From NCBI RefSeq assembly GCF_950023065.1, contig NC_088681.1:56516836-56580835 (forward strand): a stretch of DNA of 64,000 bases, given 5' to 3'. This document shows positions 47,792 through 59,640 of this stretch, piece by piece. Source of the stretch: Planococcus citri. Its lineage: Eukaryota > Arthropoda > Insecta > Hemiptera > Pseudococcidae. The position numbers and the translations under genes are program-made. Position 1 is the first letter of the stretch; each line of letters opens with the position of its first letter. Under the pieces are notes generated by a model. It saw only the letters and a program-made list of their open reading frames with translations. It was not told the origin of the DNA and made no database searches.

Positions 47792-50394
47792 TCACGCATA
47801 TGCGTGAGAACACCTACTTTTCTTCAAATAAAAATTTTTTACGAACGAATTTGATTCACTTTTTGTCGAACATTTGTCTTTTATATCTACTTATAGCAAT
47901 TATTGACCTGTTTACAATCAAATTGAATCATTTACGAACGATTGGTGATTAAATAACCTTATTGATTTTTAGGTGAATCATTCGCAAACGGATCAATTAA
48001 TTTTTAGTGCGAATCATTCGCGAACGAATTGAATCATTCTTCGGCGAATCATTCGTGAACAAACTGAATCATTTTTTGGTAAATCATTCGCGAACGGATT
48101 GGATAATTTTTAGTGAATCGTTCACAAATGAATTGGATAATTTACGGTAAATCATTCGCGAACGAATTGACTCGTTTTTCGATGAATCATTCGCGAACGA
48201 ATTGAATAATTCGCAAACGAATCGAATCATTCTCTGACGAATTATTCACGAACGAATTGAATCATTTTTGGTGAATCATTCGCCAACAAATTGAATCAGC
48301 TGAATCATTTTCAAACAAATTGACTCATTCTTCGGTGAATCATTCGCGAACGAATTGACTCGTTTTTCGATGAATCATTCGCGAACGAATTGAATAATTC
48401 GCAAACGAATCGAATCATTCCCTGACGAATCATTCACGAACGAATTGAATCATTTTTGGTGAATCATTCGCCAACAAATTGAATCAGCTTCAATTCAATT
48501 CAATTCAAATTTATTATTGTAAGGTACCGCAAGCGGCATTTACATAGTCATTTACATCGATAGAGCCTACAGAGCAACTTACAATGATTAACAATACAAT
48601 AAAATGAAATGAATGATATAAAACAAAACAAAACAAAATGAAATAATAAATAAAGTAATAAACATAAAAATAATTCATTAGAGGGTTATAGTTTGCCCAG
48701 GAACTCATCCACACAATAAAATGCCTCCTTGATTAGCCATTTTTGAAGGAATGAATCATATTCAAACAAATTGACTCATTCTTCGGTGAATTATTCGCGA
48801 ACGAATTGAATAATTTGCAAATAAATCGAATCATTCATGAACGAATTGAATCAATTTATGGTGAATCATTCGCGAACGAATTAAATCATTTTTTGGTGAA
48901 TAATTTGCAAACGAATCGAATCATTCGTGAACGAATTGAATCAACTTTTGGTGAATCATTCGCAAACGAATTGGATAATTTTTAGTGAATCGTTCACAAA
49001 CGAATTGGATAATTTTCGGTAAATCATTCGCGAACGAATTGACTCGTTTTTCGATGAATCATTCGCGAACGAATTGAATAATTCGCAAACGAATCGAATC
49101 ATTCTCTGGCGAATCATTTGTCAGCGAATCATTCGTGAACGAACTAAATAATTTTTAGTGAATCATTCACGAACGAATTGAATCATTTTTTGGTGAATAA
49201 TTCGCAAACGAATCGAATCATTTGTAAACAAATTGAATCAATGTTGGTGAATCATTCGCGAACGACTTGAATCATTTTTTGGTGAATAATTTGCAAAGGA
49301 ATCGAATCATTCTTTTGCGAATCATTCACGAACGAATTGAATCATTCTTCGGCGAATCATTCGTGAACGAACTGAATCATTTTTTGGTGAATCATTTGCG
49401 AACGAATTGAATCATTTCTTGGTGAATCATTCGCCAACGAATTGAATCATTTTTTGTTGAATCATTTGCGAACAAATTGAATAATTCGCAAACAAATCGT
49501 AACATTCGTGAACGAATTGAATTGTTTTTTGGTGAATCATTCGCGAACGAATTGCATCATTTTGTGGTGAATCATTTGTGGAAGAATTGCATCATTTTTT
49601 GGCGAATCATTCCCAATCAAATTGAATCTTTTTTTGGTGAATCATTTCATTTGCGAACGAATTGAATCATTTTTTGTTGAATATTCCCGAACGAATTGAA
49701 TCATTTTTTGGTGATTCATCCGTGAACGAATTGGATAATTTTTTAGTGAATCGTTCGCGAACGAATTAATTCGTTCAAGTGACTCGTTCGCGAACAAATC
49801 GATTCATTTATTAAATTTTTGGTAAATCATTCACAAATGAATTAGATAACCTTTGGTGAATCATTCACGAACGAATTAATTTGTCTAAGTGACTCATTTG
49901 CGAATAAATCGATTCATTTAAGCAATTTCTGTTAAATCATTCACAAACGAATTGAATTATTTTTGGTGAATTATTATTCGCGAACGAATCAATTTGTTCA
50001 AGTGACTCGTTCGCGAACAAATCGATTCATTTGAATAATTTTCAGTGAATCATTCGCGAACGAATTGAATAGTTTTTGGTGAATCATTTGCAAACGAATT
50101 GATTCATAAATTAGTGAATTATTAATCAATTCTTTGGCGAATGATTCGTTAAAAATGAATCTATTCGTATGCGATGAATTGTTCTTCAAAAAAATAAATA
50201 AAATAAAGAAATCGTTCATAACGATTCATTTACATGAATTGATCCTCTCTCGAACAATTTACTGAGAAATGAATCAATTAATTATACGTAAGCAATTCGT
50301 TTTAAGAGAGATCAACTTGCTAATAAACGATTCGTTCAAAATATCGATTGATTCCAGGTGAATCATTCGCGAACGCTCAGACCTGTTAATTTTT
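47792..50394 (+). repeat. TTCGCGAA satellite-bearing element, copy 2
   Basis: Same family and orientation as 7664-10032: monomers GGTGAATCATTCGCGAACGAATTGAATCATTTTT with TTCGCGAA cores. The left end begins with the palindrome TCACGCATATGCGTGA (47792-47807) followed by GAGAACACCTACTTT..., which aligns with GAGAAGACCGACTTT... at 7682. The right end (about 50160-50394) has GAACAATTTACTGAGAAAT, TACGTAAGCAATTCGTTTT, GATCAACTTGCTAATAAACG. A 188-bp higher-order repeat (GACTCGTTTTTCGATGAATC near 48168, 48356 and 49039) is present. A LINE end is inserted at 48491. Confidence 0.9.
48491..48752 (-). mobile_element. 5'-truncated LINE insertion in satellite array 2
   Basis: Reverse complement of the LINE end at about 1790-2040: last codons (KWLIKEAFYCVD), stop and complete 3' UTR with the GCGGCATTTACATAGTCATT region, then a (TTGAA)n tail. 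Only ~260 bases are present, a typical 5' truncation from incomplete reverse transcription. It is inserted in the minus orientation within the array. The sequence differs from the copy at 1-2062 by few substitutions. Confidence 0.92.
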
Positions 50395-51930
50395 ATTTTC
50401 AAAATCAATCTTTTTAAAAATCTATTATCCAAACTCGAAAAAATATGTTTGAATAAAGGAAAAGCTCCTTACATAGAAAAAAAAATGTCTTTCTACTTCT
50501 AGAAACACAAAATTTCGAAAGCTTTGCTCTCACTTCGTAGTCCTCTCGAAATCATATTTTCAAAAACTTTCACTTTTGCTTCACTCGGGTCAATTTGTTT
50601 CTTGTTTTAAAATAATAAAAAAAAATTCATATTTGGGCCCCCGATAATCCAAAACAGAAAATGAAAATTTTTAACCATAAGTCATATGAATAATATCAAT
50701 CGGCAAAGTTGGTATTTTTTCCGTACATTAGTCGAACCCGTCCCCTCTCTCCCTCTCAACAACTCTGTGAACAGTTTCGTCCCAAAAAATGAAGCCAAAA
50801 AACGTACATTTTGCCTGGGCCCACATTGGCTTTTCGAGGCCTAATTTTTGGCATTCTTTTTCTCACACCAGCTGGCAAATTTTTGGTTGATCCCTCTCTC
50901 CTCTCCACACCCACCAAGAGAACGCTTGATTTCGTTCCTACCGTGTCCAAAAAAATCCCTCCCTGTGACTCTTTCGTCTCGTACCTACATACCTGGGTAC
51001 AATAAGCTGATAAAAAACTAAACGCGACGAGAAAACTTCAAGGCGAACGAGTACTTAATTTAAAAGAAAGCACGACATTGAACTTTGCTGTCACAAGGGT
51101 GAAAGGTGTTACGGTTGAATGTTTTAAGTATTATAGAGCCCTGTGCGCTGTGCTGTAGCTGTTCTATGTGCTCGTATAGCATAGCTTTAGTACACTGTGG
51201 AGAACCTTTTTATGGTATACAGTGAGAAACTCGCTAATATCGGCCGTTTGAATCGATTTTAGCTTTAAAAGTTCATGAATTCTTCAGTAGACCACCGTAT
51301 AATTTAGTGTTACTTTTCATGCGATCGTTGGTTACGTTACATTTACAACAACGCGTTATACCAACCGAACCTTATACCTACCCAGCTACCCGTCTCCTAA
51401 TGTACCTCTCCAGCTCCTTAGTAGAAGGTGTGTTTTTGTAGACTAGGTACAAAATACGAGTCTATGGTATGCGGTTCTTTTTAAATCGTCGAATTTACGT
51501 GAGATTTTTGTCGCCGTCGTCGTCGTAGCTGCCTTCTCCAATACTCGCTGCTTTTAAGAAATTTTCGCCAAATCGTCTGAAATTGAATTTTAATGGCGTA
51601 CTACTTGATTCGCGTTTTTGATATTAACGCCATTCAAATTACCTCGGCCGAAAATAACTACCAGTGGCAAAGAGCGGATTCAATAAAAGGGTGAATGCGC
51701 TGCTAGGTACTTAAGATTGATTAGGTGTTTATTGAAGGGAATTTCCTGCGTTTTTATTATTGGATAATTTTAGTAATGCGTTATTAGCCTAGGTAATGGA
51801 TTAAGAGTATAATTTCGAAACGAGAGGTTAAATTCGTGGGTATGATCGGCGTTATAAATAATGATTTTTCTCGAGATTTGTATGCAAATAACTTTTGAGT
51901 GAATTTAATTGGAAGAAGCGAAGGCGTCAC
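50395..51930. other. Spacer between two opposed satellite arrays, nothing gene-like seen
   Basis: About 1.5 kb with single-copy appearance and a few CGTCGT microsatellite units near 51513. No exon supported. Confidence 0.55.
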
Positions 51931-54915
51931 TTATATGAATCAATTCGTTCACTAATGAGTCACCAAATATTATTTCATTCTTTCGCAAATGATTCACCAA
52001 CAATTCTTGAATTCATTCGCGAGTGATTCACCTAGAAAGAATCAATATTTCTGACGACCCGTTTATTAACAAGTTGATCTGTTTCAAAACGAATAATTGT
52101 CTACGTATAAATTGATTAATTTCTCAGTGAATTGTTCATGAGAGTATCAATTCATTATTTTTAAAAGAACGATTCACATACGAATAGATTCATTTCTAAC
52201 GAATCACTCGCCGACAAATTGATTGATTCATCAATTTATGAATCAATTCGTTTGCGAATGATTCACCAAAAAATTATTCAATTCGTTCGTGAATGATTCA
52301 CTAAAAATTTAATCAAATAAATCGATTCGTTCGCGAACGAGTCACTTGAACGAATTAATTCGTTCGCGAATAATAATTCACCAAAAATAATTCAATTCGT
52401 TCGCGAATGATTCAACAAAAATTATTCGATTCGTTCGCGAATGATTCTCCAAATAATGAATGAATTCATTCGCGAATGATTCACCAATGAATTATTCAAT
52501 TCGTTCGCAAATGATTCACCGAAAAATTATTCAATACGTTCGCGAATGATTCATCAAAGAATCGTTTAATTCGTTCGCGAACGAATCACTTGAACAAATC
52601 AATTCGTTCGTGAATGATTCGCCGAAAATTGATCAAATGAATTGATTTGTTCGCGAACAAGTCACTTAAACGAATTGAGTCGTTTGCGAATGATCCGCCA
52701 AAAACGATTCAATTCGTTCACGTATGATTCACCGAAAATCATCCAATTCGTTCACGAATGATTCACCGTAAAATGGTTCGATTCGTTCGCGAACGATTCA
52801 CCAAAAAATGACTCAATTCGTTCGCGAATGATTCACCGAAAATTATTCAATTCGTTCGCAAATGATTCACTAAAAAATCATTTAATTTGTTCACAAATGA
52901 TTCTCCAAAAAATAAATCAATTCGTTCGTGAATGATTCTCCAAAAAAAATTTCAATTCGTTCGTGAATAATTCATAAAAAATTAAATAAAGGAATCAATT
53001 CGTTCACGAACGAGTCACTTGAACGAATCAATTCGTTTGTGAATGATTCCCCGAAAATTGATCAAATGAATTGATTTGTTCGCGAACGAGTCACTTAAAC
53101 GAATTGAGTCGTTCACGAATGATTCGCCGTGAAATGGTTCAATTCGTTCGCGAATGATTCACCAAAAGGTGATTCAATTCGTTCGCGAATGATTCACCGA
53201 AAAATTATTCAATACGATCGCGAATGATTCATCAATAAATCGTTTAATTCGTTCGCAAATGATTCTCCAAAAAATGAATGAATTCGTTCGTGAATGATTC
53301 ACCAACGAATTATAGTAAGTGGTAGTAAAATGGACCACCTAAGCCTTTTTTGAGATTACTCTTCACCAAATTGACCATTTTTGGTCATCGAGGGCTTAAA
53401 TGATAGATACATGTGTCTAGTTTAATAATATTTAATAAAACTACCTCACAATTTATATACAGGTGGAACAATTTTCGTTTTGGCGAAGGTATCAAAAAAG
53501 GGGGCCTGACTTTGTGGGGTAGTAAAATGGACCACAGCAAAAAACACTTTAAAAAACGCATGAAAACACTTAAATGGTAGAATAATAGAGCACCTTAGCT
53601 TTTTTTATTTTTGTGATTACTTTTCACCAAATTGACCATTTTTGGTCATCGAGGGCTTAAATGATAGGTAAAAATGTCTAGTTTAAGAAGATTGAATCAC
53701 ATTACTTCGAAATTGCCTAAATCAAATCAAAAAATAGGAATTATTGTTGTGGTCCATTTTACTACCTCGCAAAGTACGACAGATACAAATACATTACAGA
53801 TGAATTTCATTATGAAAGCTCGAGCCAAAAAAATATGTCCAATAGATGAAAATAAAGCTGAAAGTATGTACTAGTTTACTCAAGTTATCGTTCAGCAAGA
53901 AATACATTACAAAAAATACAATCTGCATTCCAATCAAAATGTTTAATTTTTTATTGAAAATGAGAAATTCACACATTTCAAACAAACTGCCCTATCACTT
54001 CGAAAGTCGGAAATAATGAGTGATGGTCACCTAAAATGAAGTATCAGGGAAATAACACCAGTTTCTGTGATTTCTCACCAGGTTGCGCTAGTGGATATCA
54101 CTGAAACTACTGGTGGTCCATTTTACTACCACTTACTCTATTCACCGAAAAATGATTTACTTCTTTCGCGAATGATTCACCAAAAAATGATTCAATTCGT
54201 TCGCGAACAAGTCACTTGAACGAATTAATTCGTTCGTGAATGATTCGCTGAAAATTGATCAAATGAATTGATTTTTTCGCGAACGAGTCACTTAAATGAA
54301 TTGAGTCGTTCACGAATGATTCGCCGTAAAATGGTTCAATTCGTTCGCGAATGATCCACAAAAAAATTCAATTCGTTCACAAATGATTCTCCAAAAAATG
54401 AATCAATTCGTTCGTGAATGATTCACCAACGAATTATTCAATTCGTTCGCGAATGGTTCACCCAAAAATGATTTACTTCTTTCGCGAATGATTCACCAAA
54501 AAATGATTCAATTCGTTCGCGAACGAGTCACTTGAACGGATCAATTCGTTCGTGAATTATTCGCCAAAAATTGATCAAATGAATTGATTTGTTCGCGAAC
54601 AAGTCACTTGAACGAATTGAGTCGTTCGCGAATGATCCGCCGAAAACGATTGAATTCGTTCACGAATGATTCACCGAAAATCATTCAATTTGTTCACGAA
54701 TGATTCGCCGTAAAATGGTTCGATTCGTTCGCGAATGATCCACAAAAATTTATTCAATTCGTTCGCGAACGATTTACCGAAAAATTATTTAATTCGTTCG
54801 CGAATGATTCACCAAAAAGTGATTCAATTCGTTCACGAATGATTCACCGAAAAATTATTCAATACGTTCGCGAATGATTCGCCGAAAAATAATTCTATTC
54901 GTTCGCGAATGAATT
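51931..54915 (-). repeat. TTCGCGAA satellite-bearing element, copy 3 (inverted)
   Basis: Monomers read TCAATTCGTTCGCGAATGATTCACC, the reverse complement of arrays 1 and 2. Its element right end lies at the left: 51931-52200 reverse-complemented aligns with the end of array 2 (GTTAATAAACG, GATCAACTTG, GAGAAAT-AATCAATT, CTATTCGTATG). The hairpin end was not found at the right border, which stops abruptly at GAATGAATTAAAAAAATAAC, so this copy is probably truncated. It is interrupted by an 826-bp TIR element at 53313. Confidence 0.88.
53313..54138. mobile_element. TIR element, 826 bp, TA target, inserted in satellite array 3
   Basis: 53313-53339 (TAGTAAGTGGTAGTAAAATG...) and 54112-54138 are inverted copies, 26 of 27 matching. 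TA flanks both ends (53311-53312 and 54139-54140). Removing the element and one TA restores GAATTATTCA, as found uninterrupted near 54434. The core GTAGTAAAATGGACCAC also occurs inside, forward near 53519 and reversed near 53750, and an internal ~250-bp direct repeat shares TTGACCATTTTTGGTCATCG. No transposase. Likely Tc1/mariner-type non-autonomous element. Confidence 0.88.
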
Positions 54916-55769
54916 AAAAAAATAACAAAAAAACTAAAACAATACATTTTCCTGATGAGTAGACAGCTTTGAAAAAATTTCCAAAAAATTCTATAAATTA
55001 CCCGTTGTGTAGCATAACTGCAAGTGTGGAAAAAATTTCAAACAGAAATTCCTATTCAGACCTCTTTGGAAAGTTTATAGATGATGGTAGCGATCTAAAA
55101 ATTTTATCAAATGAAATTTCGGGCTTTACGGAGCAAGTTTCACAAATAAATTTCAAAATCCCACCCGAAGACCCCATTCTGACCAGAGTATACATTTTCT
55201 TGACCTTTTTCTCCACCACATTACCATCTATTGCATAATTTTCTCTAAGTAATTTTGCCTCAAAAAACACCTACTCTCCCATTTTCAATACTGGCCAAGG
55301 TACATAAAGGCAAAGGAAAATGGCACATAGGAGATCAATGGCTTAGCATACGTAAAATTTCTCGTCATTTTTCGCTCATATTGGTCGATAAATTTCGCAA
55401 AAGCGCTTATTCTCCGCGACCAAAACCCCGACTTAATCCTTATGACACTTTTAATCGTCGTCATATTGAAATTACCCTTATTTCGTTCGCTTCACGCTTT
55501 GGCTTCATCTGCGTTGTAAAAATTCGACATTACGTATTCGGCGTAATTTAAATGATAATTCGACATCGCGGTATTCGAGTGGCAAGCGCGGAAGCTAATT
55601 AAAATTTCAAATCGACAAAAACAAAGAAGAAAATTAATTAAAGCGAATATTTTAATCAAATCGACAATTTTTTTCAGCGATTTTTTTCTTCTACGACGGT
55701 CTTCTTTCCTCGTCGTTCTTCGTAGTATAATACAATTAGGTATATCCGATAATATAACCTAATTTTTAG
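54916..55769. other. Spacer, nothing certain seen
   Basis: AT-rich at first, then (55400-55740) richer in CG and single-copy in look, leading to a possible splice acceptor at 55769. Confidence 0.45.
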
Positions 55770-55888
55770 CAGCATTATCGCGGTTGAAGGGGCCCCAGGA
55801 GGGAGGAGGAGGACCTCAATACGTAAGTAAACGACACGAGAGGAGACGTAGTAGACAAGTCAGTGGTTCGAATTATACACACAAATGA
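55770..55888 (+). CDS. Possible terminal coding exon of an unrecognised gene
   Basis: After CCTAATTTTTAG at 55769, one frame is open: two bases complete a codon, then 38 codons to a TGA at 55886-55888. The peptide is low in hydrophobic residues and basic at the end (GPQEGGGGPQYVSKRHERRR, ending SGSNYTHK). It is GC-rich compared with its flanks and is followed by ~1.2 kb of T-rich, UTR-like sequence with two AATAAA signals. The incoming phase equals that of the TMEM272-like exons b and c, so it could be an alternative end of that gene or belong to another gene. I do not recognise it; no matching upstream exon was found in 46-55 kb. Confidence 0.35.
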
Positions 55889-57150
55889 ATCGTATCAAAC
55901 AACTCTTGGTACCGTCTCTTCCTTTTCATTGCACACGACCAAGTTATCGATATTTTTATGAAAATTATAATCGCAATTGGAAAAGTTGAACATATCTGTT
56001 TTTTTTTCTTCAACTTCTTCTTCGACTCGTTGCATAATCGCGAAGGAAAACGATAAAGCCTTTTATTAGAACCAACGACGACGGTTTTCGTTAATATGTC
56101 GACTGTCGTTGTATAAAATCGATCTCATTTTTCTCTCCATGCAACACTCGTTGCCTTCGCGAAGGCGAAATACTTTTACCGAGTAAATATTTACTTTTTT
56201 TGAATCGTTTACTCGAGAAAAGAAGAGATCAAGGATGAAACTTTATCACTGCTTCATCTTATACCTATATCTACCTACCTTTTGTGTACCTATTTATACT
56301 TACCTAGTGATGTTCGAGAACGAAATTTCATCACTTTGAAACTTTCAATTGGTAGGAAAATACCTACTCGGATTGGGATTTAGCATTTGTACATAAATAT
56401 ACTTACTTGAATGTGTCGTAAAATGTCTACTCTATTTTACAAATTCTCTCGTCATCCTTATTGTAAATTTTTTTACGCCTGGGAGAGAAAAAAAATACAA
56501 TTTTTTGAGTTACCTGATGAATTTTTTCTACAAAAAAAATATTTAACCAATTAGTTACCTTTACTCGATATACCTACATTATTTTTATTGTGCTGTTTTC
56601 GTGTTTTGACGTTGATGCATTTTTATATACCTATCTCATATAATTATGTGGTAATTTAATTTTTAAAAAGTATGTACATTAATATTGTAAAAAAAAAATA
56701 CGTACCCAGATTAATTTTATTCGTTGCCAAGTCGACAATTTTGGAGACAAACGTGTACCAAATATTACCTACCTACTTATTTGTATAACTAAAGTGTAAA
56801 GAAAAAATTCTGGTTTATTTTACAACGAGGTTTGTGCTTTTGATTTTTCTAACCGTTATTTTAATTTTTGGTAACATTATTTTGTTGTTTTCGTGTATGA
56901 AATTATTAACCTATAATATCAATACTGGCATATCGGATGTTAGCATATTTTACCTACCTACCAATATACCTATAATGTTTTTTATTGTGTAATATGTATC
57001 ATGGGACCTGTGAATGTGCGTAATAAATGTGCCCATTTTAAACTAAAATTAATACATTTATTGTCGAATATCGATAGCATTGTATTTGTATAACAATTTT
57101 TTGTTTGTGAAGAAAAAAATTAATAAATGTGTTTTAAATGGATACAATTT
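55889..57150 (+). other. UTR-like region with two AATAAA signals
   Basis: T-rich with no ORFs. It contains AATAAATGTG twice, with AATAAA at 57022-57027 and 57122-57127, consistent with alternative polyadenylation of a plus-strand transcript. Confidence 0.4.
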
Positions 57151-57278
57151 TTTTGTCGCAATTGGTAACACTGGTTTAATTTTTAATTCTAATTCATCAA
57201 AAAATGAACAATGATGCCCATTGCGAAATACAAAACTTGTTGTAATTATTGCTTATGGGTAAGTTTATTCATACTTAA

Positions 57279-59640
57279 TAATCGTTTGAACGATTTAATC
57301 ATTCACAACAAACTGAATCAGTCGTTCGTGAACGGTTCATAAAATCAATTAGGTATGTTTAAAATTATAAATGGTCAATTCAATTCCAAATAAAACGTTG
57401 ACAAATCGAGAAAAAACCCTGCAAGTCTTGTCGTTTGCGAACGATTTGCATACAGAATAGTTCAATCGTTCGAGAACGATTCGTTTGAATGATGGAACAT
57501 CGAATCATCAAAAATGAAATAAAACGATTGAAAAGTAGTAGGTAAGTTACTTCGGTACATGATTATTTAAAAATTGATGATTCATCATACTTATTTACAA
57601 ATTATTCATAACAGACAGAATCAGTCGTTCGCGAACGAGTCAAATTCTTCTCGCATTAAAGCATTCCTAAGATAACAACCATTAAATTTCATGCAGGTAT
57701 CCAAGAGTTCTAAAAATAGCGTAATAGGTTTTATCGTTTGTGGCCGATTTCTTTTGCAATAATTCGATCGTTCGCGAACGACTCACTCAAAAGATTAATC
57801 TTGATTCTTAAATCATAAAAAAAAAACTAAAATTTTGATAAAAAAAAAAATTATTATTTTTGATGATTTTTTTCTACATATTCGGCAATTATTCAGAACA
57901 AACCGACTCAGTCGTTCGCGAACGATTCATATTTTTTGCATTAACCTGCATAAGAAATCGACTACTCGATTTCAAGGAAAGTAGGTATTCAAGAATAGGT
58001 ACTGAACGTAATTAGCTCGTTAGGTTTTATCGTTCAAGATCTGATTTTTTACGCAACAACTAAATCGTTCATGAACGTTGAACGACTCGCTCAAATGACT
58101 AATTCTGAATCATAAAAAAAGCAAAATTATGAAAAAAAAATCAATTTAGTAATAAGTACACCTCTTTTGATGATTTTTTTTCAAAATAATTGGAAATGAT
58201 TCAGAACAAATTGACTCAGTCGTTCGCGAACGATTCACATTTTTTGTATTAACATGCCTAAGATGACGATCAGACGATTTCAAATAAAGTATTCGAGAAT
58301 ACTGAAGGTACTTAGCTTAACAGGCTTTTTTATTCACGATCTGATTTCTTTCGGAACAATTCAATCGTTCGCGAACGATTCGCTCAAATGACTAATCTTG
58401 AATCACGAAGAAAATAAAATTAATGAGAAAAGAATCAATTCAGTGAGTACACTACTTTTGATGATTTTTTTCAAAACAGTTGGAAATGATTCAGAACAAA
58501 CTGACTCAGTCGTTCGCGAACGATTCACATTTTCTGTACTAATTCCTAAGAAGATGACGATAAATTGATTTCAAACAAAGTAGGTATTCAAGAATATCGA
58601 ATGCACATGGCTTAAAAGGCTTTGTCGTTCACGATCTGATTTCTGTCGCAACAATTGAATCGTTCGTGAACGATTCACTCAAGTGACATGATATTGAATT
58701 ATCGAAAGAAAAGAGATGAAAATGAAGGGAAAAAATCTATATTCAGTAAGTATAGTACAGGCATCATTTTGACGATTTTTTTTCTGTATGCTTGATATTG
58801 ATTAACTACAGACTGTCTCAGTCGTTCGTGAACGATTCGCATTACTCGTATAATGTAACTGAGATCGTGGACTATCAATAATATAAAACAAGACATTTCA
58901 AAAATTTAAAACATCCCAAAAGCTTTTATTATTCCATGAGACCGTTTTCTTTCAGAATGATTCAATCGTTCGCGAACGATTCGCTCGAATGAGTGATCTT
59001 GAATCATCAAGAAAAATAATAAAAAGAAAACATTGTTATTTATTCTCCGATTCATTTTACATTTGTTCGTCCCATGATTCGCAACAAATTGATTTAGTCG
59101 TTCACGAACGATTCACATTCTTCATGTTACCTATGAGACAAATCATATGAGTGGTTGATTCCAAACAGGGCACATATTCAAGAATTATAAAAATAGGTAC
59201 CTACATATTACGATTTTATTCGTTTATGACCAATTCTTTTGAAAATAATCCAACCGTTCGCGAACGATTCGCTCAAATAGCCGATCTTGAATTATAATAT
59301 TTACGAAAAGGTGTACAATTTATTCAGTCTGTTTGTGAATCACAGACAAAGAAGATGAATTATTGAACAGCCAATTTAATATGATCATTATTTTTTATTA
59401 TTTTATGGCAAAATGATAATTTATTAACTTCTCGTTCACCAACGATTCGCAATCTACGCATCAACATCCCTGATTCTCTGAAATCACAAGCAGTCAATTC
59501 CGAACCAAACCTTTGAAGAACATTAAAGGTCAATTCCTAACAAATCATTCAAGAATTCAAAAAATATCTCAGCCAGTTTTATCGTTCGTGGACGAATCGT
59601 ATTCAGAACAATTCAATCGTTCGCGAACGATTTTCTAGAA
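57279..59640. repeat. Long-period palindrome array (TCGTTCGCGAACGA, ~295-bp dimer)
   Basis: The perfect 14-bp palindrome or one-base variants occur about every 150 bp in two alternating contexts. Type 1 is CAGTCGTTCGCGAACGATTC followed by ACATTTT (near 57622, 57910, 58218, 58512, 58820, 59096). Type 2 is CAATCGTTCGCGAACGATTC followed by GCTCAAATGA (near 57466, 57767, 58066, 58363, 58663, 58966, 59253, 59610). A degenerate third site (CGTTCACGATCTGATTT type) precedes each type 2 by ~36 bp. Sequence between sites is more diverged than the palindromes, which is unusual for a decaying satellite. Confidence 0.85.

Noticed and set aside
49477..50219. Open frames inside satellite array 2
   Set aside because: They translate the tandem repeat and have no independent coding evidence.
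47792..54915. LexA-type or other bacterial operator arrays (GAAC/GTTC dyads)
   Set aside because: The resemblance is only to a short dyad; host context is an animal genome, and the sites sit in a satellite.
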